DNA of 64,000 bases, from contig NW_004454166.1 of the NCBI RefSeq assembly GCF_000283155.1, forward strand, positions 17,152,012-17,216,011, written 5' to 3'. Below are positions 35,501 to 47,500 of this stretch, piece by piece. Origin of the DNA: Ceratotherium simum simum (lineage: Eukaryota > Chordata > Mammalia > Perissodactyla > Rhinocerotidae). Each line of letters opens with the position of its first letter. Position 1 is the first letter of the stretch. The notes beneath the pieces were generated by a model. That model saw nothing but the letters and a program-made list of their open reading frames with translations, was not told the origin of the DNA and searched no databases. The position numbers were made by a program, and so were the translations under genes.

Positions 35501-38500
35501 GACGATGCGTCAAAGGACATTCAATGATCTATCGGGCTGTTGGACTCTTAGAAAATTAGAACTGCTGGGCTGAAACCGGCATCCCCAGATTGTCTTACCC
35601 ACCCCATCCATTGGCAACCAGGGGTACAGGACTAACCTCAATCCTCTCTCCATCTGTTTCCACCTCTTCCGTCTCCTACTGTCACCCGAGCCTCCAGCTG
35701 CAGCCCCTCTGCCTCCCCCACTCTGCTCCGCCCTCTGGTGCCGCCCTGCTGGCTGCTAAGCCTGCTCCTCCGTGGTCCTCCCTCTCCTGATGAAGCGGCT
35801 TCCTGTTGGAGGCGAGGGCTTCCCCACGGCTACCTGTTTACCCTGAGGTCTGAGCCATCAGCACACTGGAAATGTTGAAGTCATGGACGAGGGAGAAAGG
35901 AAGGGAGGGAAATGGCAGTGCAAGCAGCGAGCTTTTTATAGGCTCTTTGCAGAGCTGGCCTCCAGCTCACTGTTTCATCAGGAACATGGAAATAACTGTG
36001 TTACAGAGAACTCGCTGGCATGCTGACTGGTGGTGCCCGGGACATTGCGAGATGTGAAAGCTCTGGAAAAAAAAAAAGAGGAGGAGGAAATTATTTTCCT
36101 GCCCATAGTTTTCAGGAAAATCAAATAAGTTTCTGGAGTTAAAAAATGAAGAAAAGAAAAAGAAATCTCTTTTCTGCCCCTTTGGCTGGGGAGTGGGGTT
36201 CAGATCAGTCTCCCCCCCATTCCCCCTATCTCCTGGGCCCTCCCCTGGGATGACGGAACCATCCCTTCATGTTCTGTGGTCATCCTGCCTAGAATTCTAG
36301 ATTTTCCATGACCCAGCCTGGCCTCTGTCCCACTTACAACCACTGGGCTGGCTCTCCCTGTGTGGAGGCGCATTCTGGAATGGAGACTCCCGCTCCAAGC
36401 CCAGCTTTCTCCAAATCCATTGTCCTGATTTCTTAGGTGCCTTTTAATCTTTTTTTTTTTACTCCCTCACTCCTCCCTCGGGCATTAAAAAAAAAAAAAA
36501 GTTTCTTGGTTCCTAAAACTCTGGGATGTTATACAGGATTTTCCAAATTGGAAAAACCAAAGTAAGTTTAAAAAAATTTTTCTTTTTTTAATTCTGGCTT
36601 TTGTTCTACCAAGGAAGTTATTCTGCTGGGTCGTGGCCTGAGCTGCATGCTGTGGGTTCTCTCAGATTCTCCATTCTTCCTGGGTTTTTCTCCCCATTTT
36701 CCAACTGCTCCCAGGGCTGTGAATGTTTGCAAGTCCTGGGGCCAACGGACAGTTGGTAATGTCCACCATGGAAAGCTGGAAATGATGAGGGCTGCGCGAG
36801 GGGGTTCCGGCTCTAAGGAGAAACCTCCCCCGATCTGGTTCCGTGATAGCTTGTTTACCAGGACGTGGCTGAAAACAGGGAGGGAGCAGAAGAGACCTCT
36901 GCCAGCCAGAATCAGTGTCACCAACCCTGTGCAATACGTCATCCTGGAAGAGGAACACTCAGACCTGACTCGAGGCCGGTTAACTCGCTGTTTACACATA
37001 ATCTTAACAAGCCAGGCTATCTGCTTTCTCACGCTATCGCTGATTAAAAGCAGCTAATTAGAAGAAGACCGAAGCAGCTTGCTTTGAAACAGATCCTGAA
37101 GCAGATTGCTTTGAGATTGCGTAGAAACTCCCACAGAAGGAAGAAGTGACAGCTCACAGCCTGGTGGTGAAAAATATCAAGCAACAGATGTAAGCACTCG
37201 GAAACCACAGTGGTGTGGGGACACTGGACAGGCTACCTTCGCCCCTGGGTGACATCAGTTGACGATGAAGAGGTAGAAAGATCAAGACACGGTTCCTTTG
37301 ACCCGCAGGTGTCGGTCCTCCTGGAAGGCCGAGTGACATGGGGCGGGTTAGCTCTGTTAGTGGAGTTTTCAGGCATCTGAACAACCACAGGCAGATCTGC
37401 AGATGAACCGGCTCGGTCCCCCCAGGGCCTGCCTTCCCCACCCAGGCTGCCCCGGGGAGGGGCTGCCCTTTTCTCTAACAAGGCTGCTGCTGGTCAGATC
37501 AATTTTGGGAACAGCCTCGGCAAAGCTGTACCTTGCCAGTGGGTCTGGATGTGGGGAGGCTTCTGGAACCCACCGTGGTCTCCATTGTAACCTTCTTTGC
37601 TGGTGTGTATTTAGGGTGAACAAGGGGTTCCAGGTGTGTCGGGAGATACCGGATTCCAAGGAGACAAGGTAATTGCATCAGATTCATCCCCCGCCCTTCT
37701 CTTCTCTGGCCCTGGCTTCCTTCCCAGGGCCCATAATGGATCAGGACCACCTGCAAGATGGCTTCCTTTCAGACAATCCTGTCTTCTCCATCCTCGGTCC
37801 ACCCTCTCGTCATCTCTTCCTTGGACTTTACAACGGCCTCTTGACTTATTCCCAGGCCTTCAGCCTCTGGTCTCCCAGTCTGTCTTCCTCACTGCTGCAA
37901 AATGGTTCTGATGCATAGCTCTGCTCTGTGCTCACAAACCATCCATGGCTCCCCACTGCTCCCAGAGTGAAGTCTTGGCTCCTCACTCCGGCGCCCAGGA
38001 CCCCAGAGAGTAGGCCTGTCTGACACTTTCCTGCCCCTCGCCCTTACCGCCCTGTGCTCCCACTCCACTGAACTGCCCGCGGCCCCTCAAGCTTTGCACA
38101 CGCCGCCGCCTCCCCTGGCGCAGCCTCCGCCCAGCCTCTGCTCGGCCCGACCCTGCCCCATCTTGCAAACCCTGCTCGGATGCCATTTTCTCCACCTTCT
38201 CGGGAAGTGGCCTTTCTGAGTGGCCTGAGCGGCCTGTCTGTCCCTCACCTGTGACAGCACCTTTCTCCCCCGGTTGATGAGGACTTGTGCCAGACGGCGG
38301 GTTCCGTGGGGATGCGGCCCCAGACTGCCCTGGCATGGCTTGGCTCAGCATCCTGCACAGAACAGTGAGCATTTAGGACACGTTTGAGTGAGCGAGTGAG
38401 TAACTGGCCTGACTGATGGACTGACGAACCGAGGCAGCCTGCCGAGGCCGGCTCCTCTGTGCCTGTGTCTGGCACCACGTGGCCCCGTCTGGACCTCACC

Positions 38501-41500
38501 CAGCCAGTCAACGAGGCCCAGATGTTGGCCAGTGCTCCCTTTCCTCTTCCCTCCCTCCTGGCTGCCCTGTCCTGACCCAGCCTCGGTGTCTCTGGGTTGC
38601 AATCTGCGCAGGCCTGGCTGCTCGACTTGCTGGGCCCCAGTCTCCCAAGTTCTCCAGGCACATAGGGTGCTCAGTGCCTGCTTGGAGCCCCGGAGTCCTG
38701 GGTTCCAGGGTGACCTGGTGAGGACAGGGGCTGCTGTTTCACCTTTGCATCCCTGGGGCCGAACTGGAGCTTGCCAGTAGGAAAAGTGAAGGGGGAGCTC
38801 GTCTCTCATCCTAGGGGAGTGTTCTCCAGGGCTCAGGCTGGCAAGGATGAGCAGCTATTCCTCTGCCCACGTCTGTTCCCCACTAACCCCAGCCTGCTCT
38901 GGGTTTTTTCCAGGGGAGCCAGGGATTGCCGGGGTTCCCGGGCGCACGGGGGAAGCCAGGGCCTCTGGTAAGTACCTCAGCTCTGAGACCCCCAAACCTC
39001 ACACTCTCCAACTGGTCATGGAATGTGGCTGGGGGTGCCTTCACATCCCGGACCTTATTTCCTCCTGCGGCAGCCCTGGGAGGCGAGCAGGGCAGGGCAG
39101 GAATGGAGATTGGCTCATTTTACAGATGAGGACACTGAGGCCCAGGGGACAGGCACTCACCGAGCATCATAGACAGGCCTCCGTCACTGGCAGGGCTCTG
39201 GCGAGAATCCAGGGCTCCTTATGCCTTATGAACAATACTAATGATGTTAATAATAGCAGTGTGTGTCATTTATTCGTTGAAGGTTACTGTGTATCAGATC
39301 CTTCCTGTACTGTATCTCTTTGAAGCCTGCCAACCACCCCAGGGGTTAGAGAATTATTATTGTTCCCATTGTACAGATGGAGAAACTGAGGTTCTTTCTA
39401 CAAAGTGAAGGGACTTGCCCAGGATCCCGTGGCTAGGAAGTGTAGGAGGCGGGGTTTGAGAGTAGCTCCTTCTAGTTGTCGAGGCAGATTGCATTCATAT
39501 ACTTCTGAGTTTTCCAACCACCCACAGCCAGGGCGATAATATGAGGGGTCGGTGGAAGGTGGGCCTTCACTTAACCCCATCTCCCCTGCAATCTCTTCCG
39601 CTCTACAGGGCAAAGTTGGAGACAAAGGATCCCTTGGGTTTCCTGGGCCCCCTGGCCCCGAGGTATGTAGTGCCCTATTTCTCTGTGTCTGGCTGCAACC
39701 AGGACTGGGGATTGTCCTTGGGAAACCAAGGCCAAGAGATGGGGAGACACTTGCCTGAGATCACACAGCAAATGAGAGATGGGGCTGAGAATAGACGTTC
39801 TGAGACTGACCATTTTTCCTGTTTTGCCTCTGTGCGTCCCCCACCCCAGCTTCCCCGGGGCCTCTCAATGGCCGTGGGACAGAAACTGGCCTCAGAGACC
39901 CTTCCCAGCTTTGTAGCCACCTTTTCAGTTTCCAGAAAAAACATCAAGAAAACCCTCTGAGCTCTACTGCCTGGACCCTTCACAGGAGCTCCCCGTATCC
40001 CAACACCCTGGAAAAGTTCAGGGCTCAGAGCACCCGGGTGTGAGAAGCATGGAGCAAATGTAAAATTCTGGTGTTTGAATGGAGAATGAGAAATAGTGAA
40101 GGACGGATGTAGCAATCAGTATCATCATTCTAGCTCAGTCAGTGGACCCTGAGTGTCTGATGCATGTGGTCATTAGCATAGGTTTGCTAAATGTCCACCA
40201 ACCGGCCTCCACGTACGGCGGAGTGAGGCGGCTGGTGGAGCATTTTGCCCTCCGCCCTCTATTACGGGGCCTAGCTCTGGAGAACAGGGTAAGCAGTGCC
40301 TGGGCAAGGCCCTGCAGGGGGAATCAGCCAGCCCCACCCACCCCCAACTCCCTAGTCTGGGCCCTTGCTCATCTGCAAGGTCTCAGAGACAAAAGTCTGG
40401 CTCTGCCGGTTCTCCAGACTCTTCCAAAGATGACTCCTGGTATCGCCCGGATGGAGGAGGGAGTATTTCCTGAAAGCTACAAGTGCTGACTCTCCGCTGT
40501 GTTGACTTTGGCCGTGACACAGTCCTATCTTTAGACAACTGGCGTTGGCCTCTCTTCATGGTCCTGATCCCTTCCCCTGGTCGCTGTGGAAAAAGACTTC
40601 TCTGAGAGTCCGGGTTCCCCAGCAGCCTGGCCAGTGAGGGTGGAAAGCATATGTGCTCTTAGTAGGCACCGCCTCGTGCCCGGAGCTGTGTTGTGTCTTC
40701 GGGATGAGAACTTGTTGAATCACCACCGCAACCGTGGGAAGGAGGTATTCCCACCATTTTACAGATGAGGAGAGTGAGTCACAGAGCAGGGAAGTGGCTT
40801 CCTCAGGGTCCCTCTGCTACTTGTGGCAAATAATATCCCCTGTGGCTTCCTCCTGGGTCCCTGGACAGATCCGGGGGCTGCCTCTCCCAGGCCTGTGTTC
40901 TGTTTGGATGGGCTGATGTAGTATCCAGAAGACGGCTCTGCTCAGCTGAAGATAGTTACTAGTGAGCATGTCAGCAGCTTCTGGCTCTTTCCTTCCTTTC
41001 CCAGAGACCGAAGATGGGAAGGCCTGCTCTCCGGCCCCCGCATGAATTATCTATCCTTCATCTGCGGGCCCCATCTGTGTGAGCACCAGAATTCTGATCA
41101 GCATCCAGACCACCAAGTTCTCCCTAGAGACAGGCCCGCCCCGGGCAGACTTGTTTTCCTGGGACAGGGGACCCAGAATCGTTTTGGCTGCAGATTTTTA
41201 TTGAGCACTTAGCAGGTGCCAGGCACCGATGGAGCGCTTTGCTCCCGTGGTTCCCTTCAAGCTCCAGAACAGCCCTGTAAGGTGGATGTCATGGTCACCA
41301 TTTTACAGCTGAGGAAGCTGAGACTCAGAGAGGCTAGGAACTTTCCGGTGGTCACACAGCGAGTCGGAGGCAGAATGGGATTTTGAACCTCTTGTTTTGA
41401 AGAAAAAGACATGGGTCTTTGGCTTCCTGTGTTAGCTCCAAATTCAGGACCATTCTTGCCTTTGCCAGTGAAAAGGGTGAGAGGATGTTTGAGCTGGAAT

Positions 41501-44500
41501 TTAATGGGAGTTACCAAAAGATCAAAAGAGGGGAAAAAATGCCAACTTACGAAGGCAAGATGGGAGGGGGCATTTGGTCTCAGGGATTCACGCAAAAAGT
41601 CTTTGCTTTCTAGCTGGCAGGAAACTGAAGGAGTAGTGGGGCTGCCCTGAAAGTGAATGGAGTTCTAGGCTGAATTAACAGAGGTATTAGCCCTAAAACA
41701 AAGAAGGGGATGTTCCCATACTGGCCTGTGCTGGTCAGTTTACACCCAGAGAAGCATGGGCGTCCTGGTGATCACCAACAATGGAAACGGACCATGGCAG
41801 GCAGCCAGGCCAAGGGGCCCTGGCTCCCTGACTAGAAGCTATTGAAGGGACAGAGAAGGGCAGGCCTCTGGGAATGGGGTAACTAGTCTCCAAATGTGCA
41901 AAGACCACTGTGGAAAGAGGGACCCCCTGTGCTTTGTGGGTCCCAGAGGGGCAGCACGAGGTTGACGAGGGGGAAGGGAGGGGGTTCTGCTCCGTGTCAG
42001 GAGGAAGCTTCCACTGCACCATCATCCGTCGGGACTGGGCCTGGTCTGGCATCAGTGAGCCCTCCTTGGTGGCGTGGGGCAGAGTCCCACATGCCTGGCC
42101 AGGTTGGAGAGGGATTTCAGCTCCCGATAGGAGGAGCTGAGATTACTTAGAGCAGCGCTTTTCAACCCTTTCCAAGTCACAGCAAACCCAGAACGTCATC
42201 CTGCCTGCAGGATCATTGCAGTCAAAGGATGAGACTTCTCGGGCCAGAAGATGGCTGCCCCCGGCCCAGGACCAGACCTTGTGTGTGCTTGCTCCTGTGC
42301 CGAGTACTTTCCTGCATTGTCTCACTTAATTTTCTCAGCAGCTCTCTGAGGTGTAAGGTCGGTACCAAGACCCCTGTTCTAGAACCGAGGATCGCAGGAT
42401 CAGGGTGGTTAACTGACCTCCCTGGGTCACATCCCACACAGGGTGGGATGGAAACCCAGGTTGGTCCCCACGGGTGACCCCTGTTCTCTGCTTCCCCTCA
42501 GGGGTTCCCCGGAGACATTGGCCCCCCTGGGGACAATGGCCCAGAAGGCATGAAGGTGAGTCCCTGCCCGGGGTAGCTCCGCTTGAAGAAGCTGACAGCT
42601 CTGCGGAAACCACAAGCCTCCAGGGCTGGCTGCCTGGCTCGGATGTAAAGGGGAGTCTTGCTAGCCTGTGATGGAGACGGTGGTGCCGCCTCTGAGATCC
42701 TTTTTGTTCCCTTCTCACCAGGGGAAGCCTGGAGCTCGAGGCCTGCCGGGACCCCGTGGGCAGCTGGGGCCTGAGGTGAGACTGTCTGGCCCTGCCCCTG
42801 CCCGTCTCTGCACAGCCCCCGGCCTGCTCTGTCCTGGGTCCTGGAGGCCTGAGCTGAGATGCAAGGCTACCTCAGGCTTGCCCTCCAGTTCATCCCTTAC
42901 AGCCCTGCCCCTGACCCTTCCAGGGGCCCTCTCTGCCCTGGCCTGTCTGGCGGGTCACTCCCGCCCTCCACGGCACCCCCATTGCCCTGGCGTTCTCTCT
43001 CTCAGAGCCACATCCACCACTCCTGCTCACAGTAGCGCAGTGTATCGGGGCATTGTCATGGGAGGGTAGGAGTTGTCAGCTCCATTTTACAGGTGAGGCC
43101 CCGAGACTCAGAAGAGACTGTGTCAGGTCCCGTGGTTAGTGGCAGGCAGGGCTAGGATTCGAACCCACGTGTGCTTGAGCCCAAAGCCCGTGACATAGAC
43201 CTCATGCAATTAACTTGTGTGCTCCTGGGAGCTGCCTGGGGCATCCCCGGAGAATCCATGGTTTGCACAGCTAGTAAGTAGCAGAGTAAAGATTTGCTTA
43301 TTGACTCACGCCTGAATTCAGAAGGGGATTGACAAGGTCTCTACTGGCCCCAGATTTTGCCCATGCGTGAGGTCTCCCACCACCCCCCTTGGCACAGGCC
43401 GCCATGACACACAGCCCCGCTGAGGGTACGGGAGGCCCAAACTTGCCGCGACCACAGGCCGGCATCTGGCTGACACGGATGCCTTCTCAGGCTGGTGCTG
43501 GGTCTGGCGGGGTCCCAATGCTGGCTTGGGGAGCTGCCACGTGGGGCTGCTTTCCTGGAAGCTGGGGGGCAGTGCTGGAGAGGGCCCCTTGGTTAGGCCT
43601 GGCATCCAGAGGGGCCAATTTGGAGGCTGCCTGCGCCTGTGGGAGGTCTGAAGAGTCTCCATGGGCCAGAAGTGGGAAGGGAGGGGAGAAGGGAAAGACG
43701 GCCCCAGCCACATGCTTCTGTCTACACTCGCATTACCGCTCAAGAACTCCCTCAGTATGCCTGCCACTTGCTCGCGTCTGTATTGATTCATTCATCCACT
43801 CATACATTCATTCATTCTCCGTTTATTCCCTCTCTCTTGCCCTCCTCTCTCCCTTCACTCACCGCACGTCCACTGGACCCTGTGCACACCCATCCTGAGT
43901 GATGCTTAAAAAAAAATAAGAGAGCACTTGCTGTCCTCCCGGAACTCGCTAGTCTTTATACTTTAGGATGATCTTCTCCACACTGCACCATTCTATAGAT
44001 GGAGAAACTGAGGCATAGTGAGGCTAACATCTGCCACTGTGTAAATGGCAGAGCTCAGAATAGATAGAGCCCATATCTTTGAGCTGCTGTTTGGGGCTCT
44101 GTTCCCACAGTCTATGATGGCATATGACTCCTGCCTAGCACTGCCACGACCCTGGGCTGGTCACATTCAGATGACGCTGGGAACCCCATTCACGCAGAAG
44201 TCCTCTAGGCCGTGACTGGTGGCGCCTCGGCCCCGGGTGGGGCCAGGTGGGGGCCCGGGTGCGCCGTTTCTCTTGGTCCACGAGGGCTGTCTTCTGTCCT
44301 CCCTTTTCCTCCTCATAGGTCAAACTCCCCGAGACTCCCGCTGGATTAACTTTCTCCTTTTTTTCCTCTCTTGTGTCTCCCGACTCTAGGGAGATGAGGG
44401 CCCCATGGGGCCGCCAGGGGCCCCTGGCTTGGAGGTGAGTGTTGCTGGCCTGGGGGAGGTGGGATCTGTGGGCGCTGAGCCAGCTGTGCGCAGGGGGGTA

Positions 44501-47500
44501 ACGTCTGGGTGGTGCCCCGGAGAGAAGTCATCAGTGAGGCCTTGGGCCAGCCAGAGAGGGGACCGGGACAGACCCCAGAGGAGAGAGACAAGAGGCAGGA
44601 AACTGACCGTCTGCCCTTGCCCACCTACTATGCGCTGGCGCTTTGCCTCTGTTTTCATTCATTTGATTCTCCCGTGAGAAAGGCACCGCTTGTCTTAGTT
44701 TCATTCGAGGCATCGAGGCTCAAAGAGCGAGGGGTTTAGCCCGATTTCTCACAGCCAGGAAGTGGGGGTGCCCTGCCTGGAACCTAATCCTGCGTTCTCT
44801 GCACTGCTCCAAGCTGCCTTCTGGAACGTTCTCGTCTCGTCTCTCATCCCCTCCATCCCAGTGATTGTGTATACCTGCAGTTCATGAATTTTTTGGTCTC
44901 AGGACCTCTTGACACTCTTCAAAATGATGGCGAGCAACTAAAAGGATGTGCAACTATGACATACAACTATCTACTGGGGCTTTGGGGGGAAAAAAAAGGA
45001 GGAGGATTGGCAACAGATGTTAGCTCAGAGCCGGTCTTCCTCAGCAAAAAGAGGAGGATGGATGGATGTTAGCATGGATGTTAGCTCAGGGCTGATCTTC
45101 CTCACACACCCAAAAAAAATGATGGCAGACCCAAAATGGTTTTCTTTGTGTGGGTTACATTCATTGATCTTAGTAATTAGAATTGAGACATTTTAAATGT
45201 ATTTATTGATTCATTTAACATTAATAATAAACCCACTTCATGTTAACGAAAACAATAGTTTTATGAAAAATAGGTCTATTTTCCAAAGCAAAATCATCTG
45301 ATGAAAAGAGTTTTACTATTTTTGCAAATCCCTTAAATGTCTGGCTTAATAGAAGTCAGCTGGGTTCTCCAATCTGCTTCTGTGTTCAATCTGTTGATAA
45401 CACCACATGTCGTGGAGCCTCTGGAAAATTCCGCTTACATTCATGAGAAGGAGCGTGACACATAATAATATTAATGACATCTTAATATTATTATGAAAAT
45501 AGTTTTAACTTCATGACTCTCCTGAAAGGGTTTCAGGAACCCCCAGGGGTTCCTGGGCCACACTTTGAGAACCACGAGCATGAACTCTCCATTCCCCCGT
45601 GCCCTTTATCTTCTGTCCAGCCCTTTCTGTTTCCCCGCTCCTTGTCATCCCCATTGAGATGAGACTGGCCGGGGAGGGGAGACTTCCCCGGGGTCACACA
45701 GCTGCAGACCCTCCCTGGTGGCGTGATGACATCAGGGCCCTGCATCCCTGTCCCCTGGGGCGTTGTGGCCCTCCCCTATGCCAGATCCTGGGACCCCAGC
45801 AAGGCGGCCCCCGCCTGGCTCCTCTCACTCACCTCTCTCTGTTGCAGGGTCAACCCGGCAGGAAGGGGTTTCCTGGGAGGCCTGGCCCGGATGGCTTGAA
45901 GGTGAGGGGACCTGGCAGTGACTGGGCTGGGGAGGAGAGGAGGGATGGGGAGCCAACATATGAGGGCCCAGGACGAACCCCGAGCCCCACGGCTAGTTGT
46001 GGAAAGGGGGGGAAACGGTCCCCGTGTATCACAAAGTATTTGTAACAGACAAGAAAAGAATGGACATAACCTAGGTGTTCAACAGGGGGGCAGTGTTATA
46101 TCATGGGAGATAATGAGGCCACCAAGACGGTGGGGTGGAAGATATTCCATGATGGAACAATGCCTGTGCGTGTCGTGCTGGTGGTGGTAGGAAGCAGATT
46201 ATAAGATGGAACATTCCAGTATGGCCTGTTGCAGGGGCTGGTTCCACTGTGTTCTATATGCTCAGAGCAGAGGCTGCACTGTGGACAGGGGTTATCGCTG
46301 GGTGGTGGGATTGTAGGAGAGCTCCATTTTCTTCTCTGGGCCTCTATATTTCCCCTATTTATACAAAAAATGTGTATTACATTTGTAACAGGTTTTTAAA
46401 AAATTTATCAAAAAGGAGCTGGCCCCAGGTAGGGGAGTGATGGTCCACCACACCTGGGCAGCCTCACTTAATGGCTTCCCAAAGCCTCCCCTTGGGGCAT
46501 GGATTTTCCTAGCCGTCCTGGGCAGGGACTGTTGGGCCAAGTTTCCAGTTGGGCAGACCCACAGAGGGTTAGGGCGGAGCCAGGGGACCCAGGTCGTCCA
46601 TGTCCCCCTCTTCTAAGGGGAGATGGCTCTCGTGTCTGCTGGCCCCTCTGGTCTGCGTGAGCGTGAAGTCTGTGGGAGGACAGGAGGCTGAGGCTGGAAC
46701 CAGGATTGCCAAGAGCCACATCCATTTGTGAGCCAAACTCCCAGCTAGTCCGAGCCTGTGTCCTGCCCTGTGAGGTCTCAGCCTTTCTCCCTCAGTTACC
46801 ACTTGGGTTTCTGTGGTGGGAGCGGTGACATAGCCCGGGGGATGTATCCCATGGGTCTGCTGCCTCTCTCCAGCTCACGCTGTGGGGAGACCAGGGCTGC
46901 TGTGGCTGCTGAAGGAGCGGGAGCCGCGCCAGCAAGAGATAAAGCTGACAGACAAGACCAAGCGTGAGAGCTGGAAATAGCCTGGGAGACGAATGAGTCT
47001 GATTTCCCTTATTTATAGCTGAGGATGCTGAGCCCAGAGCAGAGACGGGACTCACTGGTCACTTGTGAGCTGGTGGCCGAGCTCTGGTGGGTGAGGGTCT
47101 GGGACCCAGGAGCCCTGACTCCCCAGTTCCCCGCTCGTCCCACGGTGGGGCAGCCCGATGCAGGAGGAATGGCGATTTCAATCAGTCAGAGCAAAGTTCC
47201 AACTCTAGCCCTACCTCTAGTTCGCCGTGTAGCCTCCAGCAGGTCACTTCACCTCTCTGAGCTCCAGTTTCCACATCCACAAAATGCAATGGGTTAATGA
47301 AGGGTTTAGACATCAGGATGCTGAGTAATCTGCCAAGGGCCACTCAGAAGGAATGGGTGACTAGGGTCATCTCTGGGGCCAGAGGTTCCAGCCAAGTGTC
47401 CCTGCCATTTGTTTGGAGTCTCCAAGACCAGACTCTGCAGCTGAGGTTCCTGGTTCATCCCCACTGGTGGGGACTCAGGCCAGTCAGCTGAGTGTCACCG

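Larger units (their letters stand above)
39663..42501 (+). other. Intron between exons 12 and 13 (2.8 kb)
   Basis: Two minus-strand MIRs (40660-40830, 41195-41395) and a further MIR-like piece near 42290-42440. The remainder is unrecognised single-copy sequence. Confidence 0.7.
44878..45577. mobile_element. Old DNA transposon copy interrupted by a SINE
   Basis: Runs from ttttttggtctcaggacctc to gggccacactttgagaacca, an end typical of old eutherian hAT-like elements, with an AT-rich interior. The SINE at 44932-45115 splits it near its left end. Non-coding relic. Confidence 0.65.
44435..45847 (+). other. Intron between exons 15 and 16 (1.4 kb)
   Basis: Half is an old DNA transposon copy (44878-45577) interrupted by an ERE-type SINE. 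A minus-strand MIR precedes it at 44620-44800. Confidence 0.75.

Noticed and set aside
36450..36500. T-run followed by A-run, resembling a terminator or hairpin
   Set aside because: Simple homopolymer runs are common in vertebrate introns. The spacer is long and there is no gene end here.
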